Of a DNA stretch of 7,380 bases, positions 5,271 to 7,380 are shown one piece after another. Within the stretch, counting starts at the first letter, position 1, and each line of letters begins with the position of its first letter. The DNA is from Nocardioidaceae bacterium. GTDB lineage: Bacteria > Actinomycetota > Actinomycetes > Propionibacteriales > Nocardioidaceae. The notes below the pieces were generated by a model, which was not told the DNA's origin, ran no database searches, and saw nothing but the letters and a program-made list of their open reading frames with translations. The stretch lies in contig JACCUS010000030.1 in the NCBI GenBank assembly GCA_013811715.1, positions 1-7,380 on the forward strand. Reading direction: 5' to 3'. A program made the position numbers and the translations under genes.

Positions 5271-6372
5271 CCGAGACACCGGCGTCGCGCTCGAGGTGCG
5301 TCAGCTCAGCGTCCGGTACGGCGACGTCGCGGCGCTGTCCGAGGTCAGCGTGTCCGTCGCTCCTGGAGAGGTCCTCGCTCTCCTCGGCCCCTCGGGTTCC
5401 GGCAAGTCCACGCTGCTGGCCGCGGTGGCCGGCTTCCTCCCACCCAGCGCGGGTGAGGTCTGGCTGCGGGGAGAGCGGGTCGCCAGCCCAGGCAGCGTCG
5501 TACCCCCCGAACGGCGCGACCTGGGAGTGGTATTCCAGAGCTACGCCCTGTGGCCACATCTGTCCGCGGTCGACACGGTCGCCTACCCCGCCCGTCGCCG
5601 GCGAGTCGGCCGGGCGCAGGCTCGTCGGGAGGCGCTGTCGATCCTCGACCGGCTGCACGTCGGACATCTTGCCGACCGGCGCCCGGCAGAGCTGTCAGGT
5701 GGCGAGCAGCAGCGGGTGGGGCTGGCCCGTGCGCTCGCGAGCCAGGCGTCGCTGTACCTGTTCGACGAGCCGACCGCGCACCTGGACACGCACGTGCGCG
5801 GAGTGTTCCTCGAAGAGCTGCTGACGCGCCAGCTGGCGACCGGCGCCGGTGGGCTGTATGCGACCCATGACGCCGAGGAGGCGCTGGGTCTGGCCGACCG
5901 GGTGGCGCTCCTCGACGCCGGCCGGGTCGTGCAGGTGGGCACCCCGGGGCAGGTCTACGCCGAACCGGTAAACCGATGGGCGGCTCGGTTAACCGGACCC
6001 ATGTCGGCGGTCACTGCCAAGGTGCTGGACGCAACCGCCGACGGCTGCACGATCGACCTGGCGGGCAACGCGGTGACTGTCCGCTGCCCGGGTCGGAGTG
6101 CGCCGGCCGCTGGCACGACTGAGTTCCTCGTCCGCCCCGGCTGGGCCAGGCTCGGCGGGGACCTCACCGGCCGTGTCCGGTCGGTGTGGTTCCGCGGTCC
6201 CCACAGCGACCACCTGGTCGAGACGCCAGTCGGCGACGTGTTGATCCGCGAGCCCGGGCCGCCCCATGAGTCGGTCGGAACGGCCGTCGCGTGGAGCCTG
6301 GAACGTGTCTGGGAGCTCGGAGACGAAGGCAGTCCGGTGGCTCAGCCCAGCATCTTGGCCGGACCGGAGTGA
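5260..6372 (+). CDS. ABC importer ATPase with TOBE domain (FbpC/PotA-like)
   Basis: A 370-residue cytoplasmic ATPase that powers the importer. All nucleotide-binding elements are visible: A-loop Tyr20, Walker A GPSGSGKST (43-51), Q-loop Gln93 in VVFQSYALWPHL, signature LSGGEQQR (145-152), Walker B LYLFDEP with catalytic Glu170, D-loop HLD, and switch His203. Residues about 247-355 form the TOBE-type tail found in the FbpC/PotA/MalK group, which often has a regulatory or substrate-linked role. The GTG start at 5260 overlaps the permease stop by 11 bases and gives the usual short leader before the first strand. There is no strong Shine-Dalgarno sequence, in keeping with coupled translation. Its last 31 bases overlap the 3' end of the convergent minus-strand gene. 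It contains an inverted repeat with rare codons at the junction between the ATPase and TOBE parts, including Leu244 as TTA. Confidence 0.94.
   Translation: MSADRDTGVALEVRQLSVRYGDVAALSEVSVSVAPGEVLALLGPSGSGKSTLLAAVAGFLPPSAGEVWLRGERVASPGSVVPPERRDLGVVFQSYALWPHLSAVDTVAYPARRRRVGRAQARREALSILDRLHVGHLADRRPAELSGGEQQRVGLARALASQASLYLFDEPTAHLDTHVRGVFLEELLTRQLATGAGGLYATHDAEEALGLADRVALLDAGRVVQVGTPGQVYAEPVNRWAARLTGPMSAVTAKVLDATADGCTIDLAGNAVTVRCPGRSAPAAGTTEFLVRPGWARLGGDLTGRVRSVWFRGPHSDHLVETPVGDVLIREPGPPHESVGTAVAWSLERVWELGDEGSPVAQPSILAGPE
5965..5996 (+). repeat. 12-bp inverted repeat inside the ATPase gene
   Basis: CCGGTAAACCGA (5965-5976) and TCGGTTAACCGG (5985-5996) pair at 11 of 12 positions around an eight-base loop. 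The right arm contains the 8-bp palindrome GGTTAACC. The arms use codons that are rare in such a genome: GTA for Val237, CGA for Arg239 and TTA for Leu244, the only in-frame TTA I found in the window. The repeat lies at the boundary between the ATPase core and the TOBE tail. It could be an mRNA hairpin, a protein-binding site or a chance product of coding. Confidence 0.6.
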
Positions 6373-7250
6373 CCGTGCGCGTCGTTGACGATGGCCCGGT
6401 GCCGATCGGTGTAGCGCCGCAGCGCGGCCAGCTGTCCGGACGTCAACCGGTCGCACACCCACTCCCAGTGCAGCGACACCCAGTCACCCGGGTCGAGCTC
6501 GCCGACCATGCCGACGCCGTCGATGGAGCGTACGACGTTCTCGACCCGTGGCAGGCCGTAGTCCAGGCGCTGGCCGTCCCAGGTCAGTGGGGAGGACTCC
6601 ACGACGACCTGGTCACCCTGCACGCTCAGGACGCGTCCCCAGCGGATCCGGCAGCGGTCCAGCACCGTGAGCGCCTGCTGGGCGCGACGGTCGTCGCCGA
6701 GTAGTCCGACCCACGGATAGATGCAGAAGACGGCGAAGCTGTGATGGGGGACCCCGCCCGCCAGCACCCCCTCGACGAGGCTGGAAAAGTGCGGCCCGGA
6801 TCTGCGGCGGAAGCGCTCCTCCATCGAGTCGCCGACGGCTGAGACACCGACCAGGTCCAGCCGCGGGCTGCCCACCCAGTAGGCCTCGACCACCCGCCGA
6901 TCCAAGGGGTCGGCCAACCCGGTGGCGCCAGCGATCAGCTCCAGGTACGGCCACGCGCCGGCGAACTCCCGGGCCATCGCCCGCAGCCCGCCGTCGTCGG
7001 CGCCGGCGACCCCCTGCTCGAAGAACGCGGTGTTGTCCGCCGGTCCGCAGTAGCCGTGATGGTTGGGCGGGAAGGCGTACCTCGCGAACAGCACCGGCCC
7101 CGGCACGGGCGCCGCACCGACGGGCCGATCGGACCGCGCTGAGCCGGCTGGCGAGGCGGTGCTCGTCTTGGTGGCCGCGCTGCTCGTCGAGGCGGCGTGA
7201 AGACCGTGATCAGACAACGGGAGCTTTCCCCGACGGCTTGGCCGGTTCAT
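6342..7250 (-). CDS. uncharacterised hydrogenase-associated protein (probable DUF6390) with HypC-like C-terminal domain
   Basis: A 302-residue protein of unknown function; I match it to DUF6390 from memory, not from a search. Residues about 18-50 are an Ala/Ser/Thr/Pro-rich disordered stretch. The conserved part begins at about 52 (FARYAFPPNHHGYCGPAD, 55-72) and includes VPHHSFAVFCIYPWVGLL (167-184). Residues about 200-285 look like HypC, the [NiFe]-hydrogenase maturation chaperone: CRIRWGRV (200-207) lines up with the HypC N-terminal CxxIPGxV, and PGDWVSLHWEW (254-264) with PGDWVLIHMGF of the true HypC encoded next door. Cys200 and His261 would match the HypC iron-site residues. The start ATG lies inside hypC in another frame (41-base overlap) with GAGG nine bases upstream; a later GTG near residue 49 would skip the disordered stretch and is possible. 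It probably acts in hydrogenase maturation. Confidence 0.8.
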   Translation of the reverse strand: MNRPSRRGKLPLSDHGLHAASTSSAATKTSTASPAGSARSDRPVGAAPVPGPVLFARYAFPPNHHGYCGPADNTAFFEQGVAGADDGGLRAMAREFAGAWPYLELIAGATGLADPLDRRVVEAYWVGSPRLDLVGVSAVGDSMEERFRRRSGPHFSSLVEGVLAGGVPHHSFAVFCIYPWVGLLGDDRRAQQALTVLDRCRIRWGRVLSVQGDQVVVESSPLTWDGQRLDYGLPRVENVVRSIDGVGMVGELDPGDWVSLHWEWVCDRLTSGQLAALRRYTDRHRAIVNDAHGHSGPAKMLG

Positions 7251-7380
7251 GCTCGGAAGCCTCGCGTGGCTGACCCATCAGCTCCAGACCGGTCAGAGCC
7301 TTTTCGGCGCCGTCGGCGTCGATTCGCTCCAAGGCGAACCCCATGTGGATGAGCACCCAGTCACCGGGGGAGAGGAGCAC
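7210..7380 (-). CDS. hypC: HypC/HybG/HupF-family hydrogenase maturation chaperone (C-terminal part)
   Basis: The last 56 residues of a minus-strand gene whose start lies beyond the right edge. SPGDWVLIHMGFALERID is the hallmark of HypC, the small chaperone that with HypD carries the Fe(CN)2CO unit to the [NiFe]-hydrogenase large subunit. The His in VLIH matches His51 of E. coli HypC. The essential N-terminal MC motif is outside the window and cannot be checked. After the family core ends near ELMGQP there is an extra polar tail of about 17 residues (EASEHEPAKPSGKAPVV), longer than usual. Its 3' end overlaps the next minus-strand gene by 41 bases, so the two are surely cotranscribed and translated together. 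The rest of the hydrogenase or hyp cluster is expected to the right. Confidence 0.92.
   Translation of the reverse strand: MLLSPGDWVLIHMGFALERIDADGAEKALTGLELMGQPREASEHEPAKPSGKAPVV
7260..7263 (-). promoter_or_regulatory. Shine-Dalgarno site deciding the start of the HypC-like gene
   Basis: GAGG on the minus strand, nine bases before the ATG whose first base is 7250. It lies within the hypC coding region and favours this ATG over the downstream GTG alternatives, before which I see no ribosome site. Confidence 0.4.

Noticed and set aside
2583..6372. Naming the importer fbpABC
   Set aside because: The Tyr-Tyr iron pair is not visible and related importers for phosphonates or thiamine share the same layout, so a specific symbol would overstate the evidence.

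Overview
The window is very GC-rich, with GC-ending codons, a lipoprotein-type secretome and tightly packed genes. Two of its genes belong to [NiFe]-hydrogenase maturation. Together this points to a high-GC actinobacterium, probably a soil or environmental lineage with an uptake-type hydrogenase; the genus cannot be told from the sequence. There are no RNA genes, mobile elements or CRISPR arrays that I can see.

Plus strand, left to right. The tail of an unrecognised gene (to 185) is followed by a 121-base gap with a possible stem-loop and a promoter. Next come a lipoprotein with a gluzincin metallopeptidase motif (307-1620), a TesB-type acyl-CoA thioesterase II (1664-2545), and a compact three-gene ABC importer: solute-binding lipoprotein (2583-3572), double-domain permease (3576-5270) and ATPase with a TOBE tail (5260-6372). 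The importer resembles the Fe(III)/FbpABC group, but its binding protein lacks the usual Tyr-Tyr pair, so the substrate is open. A 15-bp perfect palindrome lies directly against a -10 hexamer in the 37-base gap ahead of the importer and is a good operator candidate. The first two genes, and possibly the binding-protein gene, look as if they are read from leaderless or nearly leaderless transcripts.

Minus strand, right end. The C-terminal part of HypC (7210-7380, running off the window) overlaps a 302-residue protein of uncharacterised family, probably DUF6390 (6342-7250). The C-terminal domain of that protein looks like a diverged HypC copy, keeping counterparts of the HypC Cys and His but with the Cys internal. 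This gene converges on the ATPase gene with a 31-bp tail-to-tail coding overlap.

The most interesting points are the HypC-like fusion protein next to true HypC, the possible operator before the ABC importer, the cysteine-bearing binding protein without a canonical iron site, and a strong inverted repeat built from rare codons inside the ATPase gene. A functional link between the importer and the hydrogenase (metal supply) is attractive but is only inferred from position.
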